Positions 10,295 to 24,300 of a stretch of 64,000 nucleotides of DNA are shown here, piece after piece. The stretch is from positions 1 to 64,000 of the forward strand of contig JAMPIV010021254.1 in NCBI GenBank assembly GCA_024509875.1, given 5' to 3'. A program made the translations under genes and the position numbers. Numbering within the stretch: position 1 is the stretch's first letter; every line of letters begins with the position of its first letter. Source of the stretch: Oreohelix idahoensis. Taxonomy: Eukaryota > Mollusca > Gastropoda > Stylommatophora > Oreohelicidae. A model generated the notes under the pieces. It was not told the DNA's origin, ran no database searches, and saw only the letters and a list, made by a program, of their open reading frames with translations.

Positions 10295-13200
10295 GTAAGT
10301 ACTCTTGCACTGCTGTCTCCATTTATGTGATCATATTTTCCAGATATTTTGTTTTCATCTGTAGATGTTCACTTTTACGGAACCGAGACCACGACTAAAA
10401 TCTGCCTCCCATACTCTAAGGCAGGGCACGACAACCCAGGAGTGGTATGGATCTACTTTAAAATTCTCTAAAAGATCTAGTATAGTACAGTCTCCCCATC
10501 AGTCATAACTGACTATGGGAATACGCCCCTGAGGTGATATCCCTTAGTTGCTTTTTTACATGGTGTTCTTTTCGTCGTGTTCTACTGTCTTCTGTTTGTT
10601 GTGAGAGCTTTGCGTCCAATTTGAGGTGACGCCATAGCGAGTATCGCCACTTGGTACGATCGGCAGCGTCAGCGTCCCAAGTTGCTGAATTTATGTCCAG
10701 TGACTTCATGTCTCTCTTGCACACATCTTTTAACCTCAGTTGCAAACGCCCGGTTGTTCTTTTGCCATCTAAAGATCTACTTTGATAAAATCATGTCTGG
10801 TATAAGGGTATGAGGAATTTGGAATAAATCCAGCCTATATACAACTTTGATCTCAGCCGCAGGATCTGCTTCCTGCATTTCCATCTTCAGAGAGGTGAAA
10901 AATTAAAACTAAATATTTTACTGAACAAAAAAACAACGCATAGAGAAAAGAATTGGAGACAGCCATGAAAGAGATTGAAAAAACAAAACCATGGAAATAC
11001 CTTGGAACTAATGGCATAATCTGAGGTCATGGCGCTCGGTGTGAGCAACCCTGGGCCCATATCGGTAGGGAATCAGCGATTGGTACAGACAGATACCTTC
11101 ACATGCCTAGGAAGCATAGTGACACCAGACGGTGGGGCAGGCAAAGACATCAACATCAGAATGAATAAGGCAAGAACAGCCTTCTTTATCCTAAATAACA
11201 TCTGGAGGTCCTCCCAATACAGCACAAGCACAAAGTTGAGATTATACCAGAGCTGCGTGCTTTCTGTGCTTCTCTATGGTGCGGAGTGCTGGAGAGTCGC
11301 AGAGAGGGGGGTGTCGGGATTGTCCTCTTTTCACACGGCATGCCTGGGAGAAATTCACCGCATCTTTTGGCCGAGTGCCATCGCCGGCCAGGGTCTGCTT
11401 GCTCGTAGCAAGCAAGAGGACATGCACACCATCATAGCTGGCAGACGCTGGAGCTGGGTTGGTCATGTCCTCAGAAGAGACCCCGATGCCATCACAAGAA
11501 CAGCTATGCTTTGGACCCCTGAAGGAAAGCGAAAGAGAGGCCGACCAAAAACAACTTGGCGGAGGACTGTGGAGGCTGAGATGCAAAGAATGAACCAGAG
11601 TTGGGGCACTGTACGAAGGATGGCCACCGACCATGCAAAGTGGAATCAATTTGTTGTTGCCCTACAAGACGCCACTAGGCGTGATGGCCACTGACTGCTT
11701 TGACGGTCGGTGGTTAAGGATCGAAGAAGAAGAATGGCATAAAATATGAATGCTTGGTGAATTTGCGGAAGACCTGTGATATGTAGGTAGCTGATGTGTA
11801 ATTAATGAATGAATTATTTATCTGCTTATAAATGCAACAACCTGGGGGATGAAGCTGCCGATCGCACCAAGTGGCGATTTTTTTTCTTCCTTCGGGGTCA
11901 CCTCAGATTGGGCAAAAAAGAAGCTATCACAACAAGCAGAATAGAAAAGAACACCAGGTAATAAAGCAGATGAAGACTATCAGCACAGGGGCGCATTCTC
12001 ATAGTAGTGACTGAAGGGGTGATACTACTACAATGTGTCTGCTTCTTTTACACTAACAGGTTGTCATCTGATGATACTGCGACGTGCCAGAGAAGAGGTG
12101 ACAAAACTGAAACACAGCTATAACCACGAAACACCTGTCGATGAGTTGTGTAAGAGAATGAGGGAAATAATTCACATGCACCATTTGGGTTTCTGTAAGT
12201 TCCCAGCTTCATTCATAGTGTCTTACTTTCTTGTTAGGTCCATTAATGACATGTAACGTAGTTAACCACTCTGCCTAACAGTGTAACGTACTTGGCAGCT
12301 GATGTTTGTCTTCTTACGCGAAGAAACCTTTTTTGTTAAAATAGTGTCATCAAGTTAAAATCTTGGCTTTCATGTTTTAAACAGTGAACTGATCATTTTT
12401 TTTTTAAAGTCATCTTATATTCATTAGACTGCATAAGTTGTCAAACTTTTTAAAGAGTCTGGCATACTAGGCAATGCAAATTTCTGTCGCGGCACACCTG
12501 TCTTCTTAATGCTGGACTCTTGTGTAATTAACTGTAACTTTATAGCATTTGACAGTTTACACTACATTGACTATATTCAAATTATATTACAATATAAATT
12601 TTTATATAGTATGACTCTGCTCTCTGAGTTGCGGAAGGAAAAGGCAGCGAGGAATGGAACTGGTCACCCCATCTCTCGATGCTGGACCTAGTGTGGTGAA
12701 GTCTCTAACACTTCATTCCCCTATAGCAGTATAAGTTATGGGACTACCTTTACCTATAGTAAGACATGACCAAAATGGAAAATTTGAGAGATTTTAAATA
12801 TTATTACGCTGGTGTCTTGTTTTCAACGTACTCGTAAAATGTGAACCTGCTTGGAGGCACAGATCTTCTTTATTTGTGGAGGAATATTTGACATATTTTT
12901 TACTATCAAAATTTGGCGGCACACCCCTGGTTCTCACGTGGGATACCAGTGTGCCGCGGGACACCGTTTGACAAACACTACATTAGAGAACGGTATATTT
13001 TAATGGAAGAGTAAAAAAAAGTGTATGATTGCGTTTTTTGTTTTGTTTTCCTAACCAGCGGCACTTGGGCTTTCAGCCCTTCGGCCCAATGACATAAAAC
13101 TCATTTCATGGCATTGCGAGGCTGGGGAGCCTATGGACTTTTCTTCCAACCCGGTCATGAGCTTCGCTCCTTCCCATCCACAAAGGGTTTGTGTTCAGGA

Positions 13201-15981
13201 GCCGCTCGGTTATTCCAGTCCCCTGGTCGAAGGCAACTCTTCAAATGTCTTCGCCAGGACTCGAATTAATCCAGTCCAAGTCCCGGTCGAAGACACCCCC
13301 TCAAATGCCCTCGCCAAGGCGCGACCCTGGATCACCCGCGCAGTGTGGTAACCATTACGCCAGCGCGGCTCCCGTATGACTGCGTTAAAAGTGAAAACAA
13401 CAAAATAAATAAACAGAATGCTTGGATTTTAGATCGTGCGTACACACAAAACCCCTGTATACTAAATGTCTTACTGAAAAGTCTGTAACCAACAATGAAA
13501 AAATCCCGCCATGCGGGAAAAAGTGCGCATTGCACTCGGCTTTTGCGTAATGGAAGACATAAGGAGCAAGGAAGGGAACGGGTCATCCCCATAGTGACGT
13601 GTCCAGCACTTCGCTCCTCTACGTTAGTATCTGCTATGGGACTACAGACCTTTATATTAGTAAAACCTTATGTATACTTACTGTAGTACGGTATGTTGTA
13701 CACAGGGACAGCCTATGGAAAATACTGAAGGCTTATGGAATTCCTAGCTGCGTTGTTTCCATCATAAAAAGCCTCTATGCTAACTTTACATGCAGTGTTG
13801 GGTTGAGCAATCTAACTTTTGAGGTGAAGACAGGCGTGCGACAGAAATGCCCCTGATCAATAACTTTATTTTCAACATAGACTGTGTGATACGCCAGACA
13901 ACCGAAGGCAGTCCAAGAGGAATTAGATGGACAACGTTTTCTAAACTGGAAGATCTGGAATATGCAGATAAAATTGCACTACTCACACATTCACATCAAC
14001 ACATCCAAGAAAAAACAGATAGATTGAATAAGTATAGCCAGCAGGTGGGTCTAAAGAAGACAGAGGTCATGACACTCATTGTGGGTAGTCCTGAGCCCAT
14101 AACAATAAAGAACCAGAAGCTGGAACAGACGGACACGATTATATACCTTTGATGCATAGCAACACCAGACGGCGGAACAAGCAAAGACACCAAGAACAGA
14201 ATGAATAAAGCGAGAACAATCTTTGATAATCTCAACAACATCTGGAAGTCTTCCCAGTACACTACAAGTACCAAATTACGATTATATGAGAGCTGTGTAC
14301 TTTCTGTGCTTCTCTATTGTGCTCAATGCTGGAGAGTAACAAAGAAGGAAATGTCGAAACTGATCGCTTTCCACACAATCTGCCCAAGGAAAATTATCCT
14401 AATCTTTTGGCCGAATACTATCACTAACCAAGAACTAATTACTCGGAGTAACCAAGAGGAAATGCACACTGTCATAGCTGGCAGGCGTTGGAGTTGGGTT
14501 GGCCACGTCCTCAGAAGAGACCCCGATGCCATCACAAGGAGAGCTATGCTATGGACCCCCGAAAGAAAGCGAAAGAGAAGCCGACCAAAAACAACTTGGC
14601 GAAGAACTGTGGAGGCCGAGATGCAAAGAATGAACCAGAGTTTGGACACTGTACGAAGGATGGCCGCCGACCGAACAAAGTAGAAGCAGTTTGTTGCTGC
14701 CCTACAAGACGGCACTAGGCGTGATGGTCACTGGTTGCTTTGTCGGATGGCGACCAAGGACCACAGAAGAATATATTAACATTACGGCTCAAAGTGAGAT
14801 CCGATCTGTTCAACGCACGACCTCATAGCGTGCAGCTATTTTTGAAATGTCTCTTGTAACATCAGTCTATTTGCAATTTTAGTTATTTTATATTATTTTT
14901 TTTTTTAAAAGTAAGAAGTAAAATTTTATGGTCAAATGTTAAATACTGCTGCTTGATTTAACATTTGTTTCATGCAATTCCAACAGATAAAAGTGAGGAC
15001 ACAAAAATGTAAAAATAGGCAGTGACTTTTCAATCATTCAGTAATAAACTGGTATATTTTACCATGTATACAAGTTTACATCCGATACAGTAACCTCACT
15101 GGTATAGTTTATATAAAGTAGTCCGCTGGTATTATATGCTTTGATTATACAGGGTGATCCTAAAGTTCTTGGGCAACTTTGGATGTACACATGACAGAAG
15201 CACACTATAAAAAGTTTATAAAAGCATAATTTATGCATTTGTTTAAATGTTACTGTTATCAATTTTGAGTTTTTTGTTGTTTGTTTTAGATCCTGTAAGG
15301 ATAAAAAAAATGTAAAGGATCCCGTTACACACCCATTGTGGAATATTGGGAATATGGTGTTAGGCCCATATTTTCTTGACCATCGGCCCACTAGGGGTGA
15401 TGTTGTCAGCATCACGCCGGCCGCCTTAACCTTCCCAGAAGTTTCCCTGGTACCCAATTCATGAGGCTGGATTGACCCCGGAGCCGTTTGCGGTCTAAAT
15501 AATCCCACCTCAACTGGGGAACGAACCATGGACCACCGAGTTAGGAAACCAGTGCACTAACCACTGCGCCACCGCGGCTCCCTATAGATCCTGTAACTGA
15601 TTGAAAATGACAACAGTAAAAGAAAATGTTAACAGTGTGTTGGAAAATCAGACTGAATGATGTGTCACGAAGGATGGCAGTTATATTGAAGCCCAAACAT
15701 GTGAACTGTAATGTGTTAAAACTTGATAAATTCTGTTGTTATATGCTGTTTGCATACGGTGTACATCTAGACTATCATGTGTAGACCTACATCCAAAGTT
15801 TTTAAAGTTGCACACGAACTTTAGAGACACCCTGTATTAATGGGTAATAATATTTGAGTGTGACGATATTTTTTTGTTTTAACCTTGCAAATTATGGATA
15901 CTTTCTTGTAACTTTCTTTGAGAACATTTTTATTTATGCAAGCAATGTTTGCTGTCTCCCCCCCCCCCCCCCCCCCCCCCC

Positions 15982-16074
<93 letters not shown>

Positions 16075-19000
16075 CCCCCCCCCCCCCCCCCCCCTCTCCT
16101 GTTGTTCATGTGGATCTCAGCGGAGATAAAGAATAGGACGTGTTCTTCGATGCCATGCAAGTAAGCCGCCCACGTCGTGTGGGTTTACGGTTAGGTTTAG
16201 GAATCATAACCCCATATTATTGCGTCTCTGAATTCTATGTTGAGGTATCGAAAACACGACCCACTGTTATTCATTTCAACCGGACGACTATTGCCTCAGA
16301 CGTGTTGTTGGACTGAGTGGGAAAGGGGGGGGGGGGGGGGGGGGAAGAGAGAGGATACTATATTTGGAAATCGGAAATCAGATTTTTATTATCTTGAATT
16401 TACTACACTAGATATCTTAATTGTACCCCATCAAGGGTTGAAGGGGATATTTTGAATTAAAAAGAAAATATGTTGTAACGGGCGACTGAAATAAAGTTGT
16501 GCGTGGGGCTAGCAACCTCTACATGTACAAAAGGTATCTACAGAAATTACCACTGCAGGAGCATGCACTTGAACACAAGCTTCCTATAAGCGGCTGTTGT
16601 CGCCTCATGCTCCATCAGGAGCGAACAAATAGATAATGATGTTGACATTAATTATATAATTGCTGTAAACGGTCTGTTCTACTTTCAGGCATGACTTTTA
16701 TTAGTTACAATGAAAAGCTTGGACCACTAGTGTACATGATAGATCCTGTTGGCTACTATTGGATAAACAAGGCCACATCTGCAGGGGCTAATCAATTTGA
16801 AGCAAATCATTTCCTTGAGAGAAAGATTAAGCGGGATATGCTCACTGGGAGCGAGACAGTTAAGGTCAGCTATTTTATCATGACACACAAAAACCAGATT
16901 AAATCAATACCCTTTAGCTCCCCAAGGAGCATATGCTTTCAACAAACACACGACAAATGCTCGTGACGTGTCGCATGCCATTATCTCAGATTATTTCTAC
17001 GTCTTACTCACCATTCTCATTTCTGTCTCCAATTCTCTTCATGTGTTTTTTTGGGGGTCTCCCTCTACCTCTCTCACCCTGTGGCTTCTTCATTGTGTGT
17101 CCTATCCATCGCCAGAGTCTTCATCTCATCTGTTGGTCCACTAGCACTTGTCTGGTTCTTCTCATCAGTTCCACATTTTGTGACCTTGTACCATTTCAAT
17201 CCATCTATTGTACAAAAGCACCCATCTATGAAAGTCTGTAGATTTTTGGGTTTTCTCCATGTTTATGAGCCATACAATAGGACGGACTTGAAAGAAAAAA
17301 AAAAACTCGAATTACGATATCTTTATTACGACTGACTATTCCACATACTGGCTAAACTCCATTGTGAGGTTATTATTTGTATCGTGACGTAATGCATTTT
17401 TTGTCTTTTTCACTTTAAACACGGCAGCTGAAGAAGGAGTGATAACAATTTTCTTCTTCGTTAATCATTTATAAGCATAATAAATTTTTTAAGTTAATCA
17501 TAAGTCCCAATTAATTATTGTGAAAGCTGCTTTCATAATTGACCATTGGGACCGAAGACGCAGCTAACGAGATGAACGCAGTCAGCGACTCATAGCTTAA
17601 CTGCTTGCGTCAGGGTCAGCGAACCAGAGCTGACCAAGACCCTACTCCACCTCCAAGTGGTGGTCCTGGAAACAGACTGCAGTCTGGCCGAGAGAATAGG
17701 GATCGAAGAGGGAAGGCAAACCTGTTCCCAAAAAATGTCGTGCGGAAGTCGGATGTGTCGGGCCGAAAGGCACAAATATCGCAGCTTCGCTGTAAACGGC
17801 GATACAAGGCAACCAACGTCCTTTTCAGGACGAACGGGGAGGAAGATGAAGATAATTGACCATTGATTACGTGTTTGCGGTCGATCGCTTCAGTAATCGT
17901 TGCATTTGTAACACTCCATTAATGGTAAATGTTACAGTTTCTGAAAAAGTGCACAAGGAGTCTCCAGAAAGCTCAATTTTTTTTAAAATAGTCAAGAGCG
18001 TTCGATTGACAGAGTGGTTACAGCGTTGGTCTCTCACGGCAAAGGGGCCAGGTTCGATTCACGGTATCGACATGCTCAAGTCTACCCAGCTGTAAATGGG
18101 TACCTAACTTTGCTTTTGAGTTAGGAAAGGAAAAAACAGCGAGGAAGGGACCTAATATAGTGAAGTCTCTAACACTTCACTCCTCTGTGGCAGTATCTGC
18201 TATGGGACTGCCTTTACGTTTACCTTTCTATGGTTTAAGTGTTTCATTTCAAGAAACTTCTAAAAGATGGAAACGTTGCGAGCCCAGAAGGAACTCTGGC
18301 ACAGGCCATCACAGCAGATATTGATTCCTTTACCAGGAACATTAAGCATGCTACTGAGGGACAGAAGAAAAACCAACAGACTGAAAGAGATGATATCTGG
18401 TCAAGTTGCCAAGGAAAGGAAATGTGCAAACTTTATTTTTATTTCTTCCACTACTGCTGTGAAGCGGAGTGAGGAGCTGAAGCTTGCCTTCTTGAGCCAA
18501 GTGTGTTGCCTTGCCTGCTGTGAGGCCGTGTTGTTGCCTTGGCTGCTGTGAGGCCGTGTTGTTGCCTTGGCTGCTGTGAGGCCGTGTTGTTACCTTGGCT
18601 ACTGTGAGGCCGTGTTGTTGCCTTGGCTGCTGTGAGGCCGTGTTGTTGCCTTGGCTGCTGTGAGGCCGTGTTGTTGCCTTGGCTGCTGTGAGGCCTTGTT
18701 GTTGTTGCCTTGCCTGCTGTGAGGCCGTGTTGTTGTAGGATGTCTGTGATGATGTCTACCCATCTGCTTCTTGGTCTTTCCTGTGCTTAGAACCCAGATC
18801 TTCCAGTGCCATACAGCCTGTCAGCTTCCTGCCTTCCAGTGCCATACAGCCTGTCAGCTTCCTGCCTTCCAGTGCCATACAGCCTGTCAGCTTCCTGCCT
18901 TCCAGTGCCATACAGCCTGTCAGCTTCCTGCCTTCCAGTGTTTTATGCATGTAGTTGTAATTTATCCGGCTCCATTCTCATGAGATGGCCAAACCATTTG

Positions 19001-21304
19001 ATTTTCTGTCTCTCTATATACATGATGCAGGATGAAGTTCCTACAATATTTCTGATGTCATCATTTCTCATTCTGTCTCTCCTGGTGGTGACATTAATAG
19101 CTTTTTTTTAACATCTCATCTCACAGGGTGTGATTTTCTTATCCTGTGTGTTGGTCAGGGACCATGTTTGACACTGATAGCAAAGAGTTGGTAAGAATAT
19201 GTTATTTATCAGCTGTCGTCAGCACTGATATTCTGATGTTTGAGTAGTGATGATAGTTGGTAAAAGTCACTGCACTGGCTTTTTGACATCATGTTTCAAT
19301 TTCTGTGTCAAGTTTTCCATTTTCATTTGTTTTCTTTATCTTCCATTTTTAATCAGCATGCAATCAGATATCTTTGTCCTGTTGTCTCCACCAATCTGAA
19401 GGCCTCTGGGATTGAAGTAGGGATTGTTTCAAAGGAAAACTGCAAATTCAGGTAAGTTTAGATACACTAAAGCATTATGTTACACACTTTAAAAAGTAAT
19501 GAGTAAAGTCACCGTCCTACAGCCTGTCTGATTCCTGCCTCATGCATCTCTAGTTTTTCGGCTAAAGACGGAAAATATTGGACAAAACTTAAGTGAATGG
19601 TACGCTATTGCAATACAGAATTGATATAATGTGATGCAATAAAGTACAGAGTATACAATTAACAGTGGGAAATGCTTAAGGAGTGAATACATCAAACAAA
19701 CGAAATACAAGCAATAAAAAGGATGGAAAAGATGAAAATTTACTGAATGCAAGAATAAAAAAGCAAGACTGAGAAGAATATGACAGACTCAATAAAGAAA
19801 TGGTAAACAAATGTAAGACAGCAAAGAAGCATATCCAAACCAGAAATGCTGAGATCTCGAAGCGCAGCACAGAGAAGTTGCAAAATTTTTGTACAAGTAA
19901 AATAAATGTCAGAAAAATGCAAACAGCCACTGATTGCTTGAAATCAAAGGAACATTATTAATGGCTCAAGAGGATATAACTGAAAGTTGGTGTCGCGAGA
20001 GGTTTGGATGTTATTAAAATAAAGACTTTCCTGAACACAAAGGTGTATCAGATGATACCAGGATAGTGCCAGATAAGAGACTGGTCTTATAAGAAATACC
20101 CCCTTCTCTGAAAAGAGCAAGGGTGTATCGACATCAATAGTAGGGTCAAGCTATGTAAACCTTCAAGTATGATGATAGTGTGGGGTACTGAAGATCTATC
20201 TGCTACCTCTCTAGATCCCACATTGATTAATGAATATACTTTTGTTTTACTGGCTAATTATCTAGGGGAAAATTGAATTAATTATATGTAATAAATCTCA
20301 ATACAGAACATTAACTTAATAAGAATTATTAAGCAAGACTGACTGAAATTATTTACAATTTATTTGTCCTCTACCGCTTTATTTTTTCGGTCAGGAATTC
20401 TAAAAGAAATCAAATGGTATTTACATCATTAAATAAATAACATGGAATGTACTTTTCCATAAGGAATAATATGGTAAAGGTAACGAGATAATGTCAATTA
20501 CTTTCTTTACTAATACTATAATCACTGTCCCTGGACTGTAGAATTCACTTTATTGAACAAATGTCCTTCATATATCATCATTAAATGTTTTTTGTTTGTT
20601 TTTATTATGTGTGGTTTTTATAACTTTATTTATTTTTTTTTTTGGCTGGATTTACTGTACCGTGGAACTAGATTCCACCTATCTTATTAGATGATGATCT
20701 GCATCCATCAGGCCGGGTTTACACAATCTGCAACTCCAGGCTGGGAATCATGGTATGGCTCGAGGTATATAATGAGCTGTAGGCACCAACAGACTTTCTT
20801 CACAGTGGATGTTTTGTACTTTGTAATATTGAGACAGAACCTGGAATGAAAGATAACCGCATTCCATGTAGGCTTCACACACTCCACACACAACATCACA
20901 TATAAACATTATTCAGACATTGTGCTAACAGTTTGCACAGTACATATAACTTCATTTCTCTTACAGCCAGTTCCATGTGATTATTCATTTCCTGTAAACA
21001 TCCTATGATAGATTCCTTAGCCATGATTGGCTTCCATACAATGATTTGGTTAAGTATACAATAGCAAGTGACAACTTGATTACATCATGTTAACAATTCC
21101 TGTACTCCTATCCTATGTTCGTGAACAGTGTGTAATTCCAGGATGAAATACTCATTCAAATACCCTATTAAAACTTAGTCGTAATTTTTTTGTCCTAATC
21201 ACAAAAATTCTACACATTTTCGAATGCTGGCTTTCGTTTCAAAATCACACAGGTATGCCCCTAATGCGGCAACACACTAGTCCTGTAGTTTCACTTTCTA
21301 CACA

Positions 21305-21335
<31 letters not shown>

Positions 21336-24300
21336 ACTTTATTTTCGAAGGGTAAAGAATTGGGCGCGCAGGCCAGTCTAACATTCTGCCCTTCCACTCT
21401 CATTAATCTTGCATACTATATCCTTTCATTCCCACATGATGCTTTAAGCATTAATTTAAAGGCATGCAACATTATAAAGTTAGGCTACCATAACAGCATT
21501 CATTTACAGTATGCAAGCATAATTTTAAAAAAATGAGTAGGGTTTTTTTTTTTTTTTTTTGAAACAAACAAGCTAGTAAATGGGGGAAAAAAGTAATAAT
21601 AAAATAAAATAAATAAAACAATAAATAAAAATAAATAAATTCTGTATACCGACACTCACTCATGCGGTCAATCCGTCTACAATTAATCTGTATTTTTGGT
21701 ATGCGGGTACATTCTCACGACTCACATTTCTAAAGTACAGTATTATGTGGGTACATTCACACATACATTACATTATATAATAATATTTTAAAGTGAATAT
21801 AATAATGATATTACATGGATATAAAACAAATTATTCACACACAAAAATGAGCGGAAGATGAAAAGAAATGTTGACCTATGGATGAGATGTTGACAGGCAA
21901 ATACTGTTTCTATGGGGGTAGATAATCTGTGTTGAGGAAGTGTTTGAAAAGTGCTTTGTTAAAAGAATATTGTGTAGGTAGGCTTTTTAGGTGGTGTGGA
22001 AGGCTGTTCCATAAGTAGGCACCAGAGTAGGCTAGACTCTTTTTTGAACAGGTCGATCCTAGGTTTGGGCAGACGTAACTGATGTAATCGTTGTCCCTCC
22101 CTTCTACTGGTTTGAAACAATGATCTTAGGTACGACGGGGCATTGTTAGATAGAATTGTGTGAGTCAGCTTGGCTTTGTTGTAGAGAAGACGTTTTTTTT
22201 TAGCGACAGTATTTTGGGTTCTTTTCCTGTCCTTGTGTGTGGTGTCGTGCGATTATCGGTGATCAGACGCACTGCTCTCTTTTGCAGGGAGTGCAGTCTC
22301 TTCGAGGTGGAAGCAGGGCAACAATCCCATAGTGTAGAGCAGTAATCTAGATGTGTCTGTATATGTGAGGTGTAGAACAATAGTCTAGTGTCTGCGTCTA
22401 AGAAGTGTTTTATTTTGGCTAGCTGGTACGTCTTTTGTGCTATGTGTTTGGTTAAATTCCGTACATGGGAGTTCCACGTTAAGTGCTGGTCAATCGTGAT
22501 CCCCAGAACTTTGTGTTCTGTTACATGTTCAATTTGTATTGATTCCGCGTGTAGCTGTAGCGATCTTTTGGTGCAGCTTAGGAGTTTCTGTCTGGTGGTA
22601 ATCAACATAGATTTCGTTTTTGTTGTGTTTACTGGCATACGATTCATATTACTCCATTTTGTTAGATTGTCTACATCGCTTTGAAGAGTCATTTCAAGTG
22701 CCACGCAGTCATTGTCACTAGTGTAGATAGTACAATCATCTGCAAAGAGGTCACAAGTTGAATATTTTAGATGTAGTGGCAGGTCATTGATGAACATTGC
22801 GAAGAGTAGGGGCCCAAGAATAGAGCCCTGTGGTACTCCTGTAACTACCTTCGAGAAATCTGATGCCGAGTTGTTGTGAAGCACTAACTGTTGTCGATCT
22901 GCCAGGAATGATTTGATGATGTTTAGTGGATTAGAGCCTATTCTGAGGGTTTCCAACTTTTGAACCAAGATAGTGTGGTCAATCATGTCAAATGCTTTCT
23001 TGCAGTCGACAAAAACAGCACCACATAATTTTCCATCATTTATGTTCGACAGCCAGTTGTCTGCCATTTTGGTGAGCGCTGTGTGACAGGAATGTTTGGG
23101 TCTGAAACCTGACTGGCTATCAATGAGCAGTTTGTTTGTTGTTAAGTGTTGAAATGCGGTGTTGTAAATGTGTTTCACTAGTGGTTTTGAAAGAGATGAT
23201 AGAAGGGATATTGGTCTGTAGCTGTTGGGATCGCTATGTGAGCCAGATTTATAGAGGGGGTACACTTTGGCAGATTTAAATGCTGTGGGGAAGTAGTTGT
23301 GTGCAATACATTGGTTGTATACATAGGTTAAGGAGTCGCAAATGATGGGCGCAGCGTAACGTAGAATCTTATTGCTGATACCATCAAGCCCAGATGAATT
23401 GTTGTTTTTTAATGCCAAGATATATTTGAGAACTTCATGTACTGTTAGAAAAGGAATATGTCTTAGATCTGTTGTGGTGTGTTCAGTGTTGCAGAAGGCT
23501 GTCAATTTACTAATATCGCAGTCCATTGGCTTTAGTGTCAACTTGAGAAGGCTAATTTCTGTTTTGAAGTGGTTGCTAAAATGAGTTGCCGTGAGGGAGC
23601 AGCTTTTTGGTAAAGAGTTTAGTGACTTTGATTTGTGTGTTAGTGTTCTAATGGCTGCCCAGACTTCTTTGCTGTTTGCTTTGTCTTGAATCATCTTTCT
23701 GAAATGTAGTTTCTTTTCCTGACGAATGAGATATTGTACTTTGTTTCTAAGCATCCGATACCTGCTGAAATCTTTGAGCTTATGTGCTTCGTCCCCTCTC
23801 TCATTGTTGATAGTATTTCGTTGGTTATCCATGGGGTCTTTCTGATGTTTTTGACCCGAACCTGCTTTATAGGAACATGTTTGTCGAATACGTTGTTGAA
23901 AGTTTGTGTCCAGTATGTTATGGCTTCTTCTGGATGCGGAAGTTGGTACACGTATGAGAGAGGGGATATTTGTAGGTCTTGTAGGAATAATTGAATGTTA
24001 AAGTTTTTGAAATTCCTGTAATGGACTGTGATGTGTTCCGTTTTAGGTGCTTTAAACCCCTTTCTCGTCCAGGTACAGCAAATAGGATAGTGGTCACTTA
24101 ATGATGTCTGTGGGACTGTGCATTCTATAATGTTTTCTGGGCAGGTCGTATAGATATGATCAATTAGTGTAGATGATGAGTCTGTTACTCTCGTGGGTTG
24201 ATTGATTAGCTGTATGAGATGGTGATATCATTCCACGTGTTGTTCGGTTTGTGAAGGTCAATATTGAAATAGGCAAATAATTAACAATATATACAAATAT

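Noticed and set aside
15854..16164. Poly-proline and poly-glycine open frames
   Set aside because: They exist only because homopolymer C has no stops in any frame; no flanking coding signal.
18000..18080. Functional tRNA gene
   Set aside because: A and B boxes are present, but the anticodon stem and acceptor pairing do not fold well and the sequence continues into a SINE body found elsewhere.
18239..18472. Possible extra PSMA6-like exon
   Set aside because: The frame does not resemble the family, and exons c and d already join exactly in phase (TVK then HAIRYL).
18756..19111. Repeat-protein-like frames (ALEGRKLTGCM and CQLPAFQCHTA repeats)
   Set aside because: Come from a 33-bp minisatellite whose unit is a multiple of three; open on both strands.
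22388..22684. Plus-strand frames within the CR1-like element
   Set aside because: Shadows of the antisense RT frame.
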